From positions 1 to 6,038 of the forward strand of contig PCXJ01000108.1 of NCBI GenBank assembly GCA_002787615.1: DNA of 6,038 bases. The letters run 5' to 3'. Below the pieces are notes generated by a model. It saw nothing but the letters and a program-made list of their open reading frames with translations. It did not search any database and had not been told where the DNA came from. Positions 4,914-6,038 of the stretch are shown one piece after another (position 1 is the first letter of the stretch; each line of letters begins with the position of its first letter). The translations under genes were made by a program, and so were the position numbers. The DNA comes from Alphaproteobacteria bacterium CG11_big_fil_rev_8_21_14_0_20_44_7 (GTDB taxonomy: Bacteria > Pseudomonadota > Alphaproteobacteria > Rickettsiales > 21-14-0-20-44-7).

Positions 4914-6038
4914 GGCGGATGCTCTTGCCGATTCCGAGATTACGGGAATTACCTGTGACTCGCGCAAAACCCGATCCGGCTATTTGTTTTTTGCGATAAG
5001 AGGCGCAGAATCAGACGGACATAAATTTATCCCGCAAGCGATTGAAAATGGCGCAATAGCGGTTATCGGAGAAGATGACGCAGCACAATTGCCGGAAAAT
5101 ATTATATATATAAAAAGCGCAAATATCAGGGAAGATTATGCTTTTGCCGCCTCCAGATTTTATCCGAATAATCTGGAGAATATTGCAATTGTGACCGGAA
5201 CAAACGGCAAAACTTCAGTAGCAAATTTCACCCGCCAATTATGGCTCTCGGCAGGGAAAAATGCTGCAGCACTCGGTACATTAGGACTTATTACGAATAA
5301 GCAGGCACAAAGCTCAGAAGCGGTAAACACCACCCCAGATGCAGCAGAATTACATAAGATTTTATCTCAGCTAAGCGGGAATATAATCATTGAAGGCTCG
5401 TCAATCGGGCTGGAGCAACATCGCCTTGATTATACTAACCCGAAGATTGCAGCCTTCACCAATTTCACCCGCGACCATTTGGATTATCATCAATCAATGG
5501 AGAGTTATTTTGCGGCAAAATTGTTATTATTCACAAAGGTTATGCAGGATGGCGTGGCGGTGATAAATCATAGCCTGATGTCGGAAAATAATCTGGCGGA
5601 AGCGGTGAAGAAATTTAAGACCATACGTTTTGGTGCAGATGGGGATTTAAGGCTAATTTCCGCCACCCCTACCCCTGAAGGACAAATAATCAAGATTGAT
5701 TTGCTCGGTGAAAAAGCAGAAATTGAAATCCCCCTTATCGGCAAATTCCATCCCGAAAACATCTTATGTTCGGCAGGAATCGCAATTGCTTCCGGTATGC
5801 AACCAAAAGAAATTCTAGATAACATAGCGAATTTGCAACCAGTGGCAGGCCGAATGGAAAAAGCGGCAAAGAATATATATGTTGATTATGCCCACACACC
5901 AGACGCACTGGAAAATGCGCTCAAATCATTGCGCGGGCATACGCAAGGAAAACTGCACGTGGTATTTGGCTGCGGCGGTGACAGGGACAAGGGCAAACGC
6001 CCGCAAATGGGCAAAATCGCAGCAGAATATGCGGATAT
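4882..6038 (+). CDS. murE: UDP-N-acetylmuramoyl-tripeptide synthetase MurE, 3' end outside window
   Basis: An open frame of 385 codons runs off the right edge; the family is usually near 480-500 residues. It is a cytoplasmic ATP-dependent Mur ligase adding the third amino acid, normally meso-diaminopimelate in Gram-negatives, to UDP-MurNAc-L-Ala-D-Glu. Features: N-terminal CDSRKTRSGYLFFAIRG (25-41), ATP loop T-G-T-N-G-K-T-S at 105-112, NTTPD at 149-153, E-G-S-S-I-G-L at 171-177, FTNFTRDHLDYH at 192-203, AAK at 211-213 whose lysine should be the carbamylated one, VAGRME at 321-326, VDYAHTPDAL at 334-343 and FGCGGDRDKGKRPQMG at 362-377. The DNPR motif that identifies diaminopimelate use lies beyond the window. 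ATG at 4882 is the only sensible start: an in-frame TAG lies at 4876-4878 and the next in-frame ATG is about 200 codons on. It overlaps ftsI by 32 bases without a clear Shine-Dalgarno. Confidence 0.96.
   Translation, partial: MPQLSYLLTTRADALADSEITGITCDSRKTRSGYLFFAIRGAESDGHKFIPQAIENGAIAVIGEDDAAQLPENIIYIKSANIREDYAFAASRFYPNNLENIAIVTGTNGKTSVANFTRQLWLSAGKNAAALGTLGLITNKQAQSSEAVNTTPDAAELHKILSQLSGNIIIEGSSIGLEQHRLDYTNPKIAAFTNFTRDHLDYHQSMESYFAAKLLLFTKVMQDGVAVINHSLMSENNLAEAVKKFKTIRFGADGDLRLISATPTPEGQIIKIDLLGEKAEIEIPLIGKFHPENILCSAGIAIASGMQPKEILDNIANLQPVAGRMEKAAKNIYVDYAHTPDALENALKSLRGHTQGKLHVVFGCGGDRDKGKRPQMGKIAAEYAD

Overview
This 6,038-base window looks like chromosomal DNA from an alphaproteobacterium with moderate to low GC content. 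The evidence is an alphaproteobacterial-style CtaB C-terminus at the left edge, an FtsL carrying the W-x-Y-L-x-R-P-E-R block typical of that class, and a compact mraZ-rsmH-ftsL-ftsI-murE division and cell wall (dcw) cluster. Genus cannot be read from the sequence. I see no mobile element, CRISPR array, rRNA or tRNA, and every gene except one 47-codon ORF belongs to a known family.

Left part (1-396, + strand): the 3' end of a heme O synthase gene (ctaB/cyoE), then an unrecognised 47-residue single-pass membrane protein with its own Shine-Dalgarno. A strong intrinsic terminator closes this unit. Positions 403-1278 on the opposite strand encode a ten-helix EamA/DMT-family transporter, convergent with the terminator and divergent from the dcw cluster.

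Control region (1279-1485): this is the most information-rich non-coding stretch. It holds a sigma-70-like promoter (TTGACC, 17-bp spacer, TATCTT). Immediately downstream are four CCCA boxes repeated exactly every 10 bp, which read as TGGGN-N5 on the opposite strand, the published spacing of MraZ operators. Then come a 13-bp perfect inverted repeat followed by a T run, a small second hairpin, and a duplicated 12-bp start-site sequence (GGAAATATGGCA) just before mraZ. Together these suggest autoregulation by MraZ and possibly a second, RNA-level control of the operon.

Right part (1486-6038, + strand): mraZ (transcriptional regulator), rsmH (16S rRNA m4C1402 methyltransferase), ftsL (divisome scaffold), ftsI (septal peptidoglycan transpeptidase) and murE (UDP-MurNAc-tripeptide synthetase, cut by the window end). 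Genes overlap at mraZ/rsmH (8 bp), rsmH/ftsL (4 bp) and ftsI/murE (32 bp), pointing to one translationally coupled operon; only ftsL/ftsI are separated (44 bp). The products act in sequence: cytoplasmic precursor synthesis (MurE), septal assembly (FtsL) and cross-linking (FtsI).
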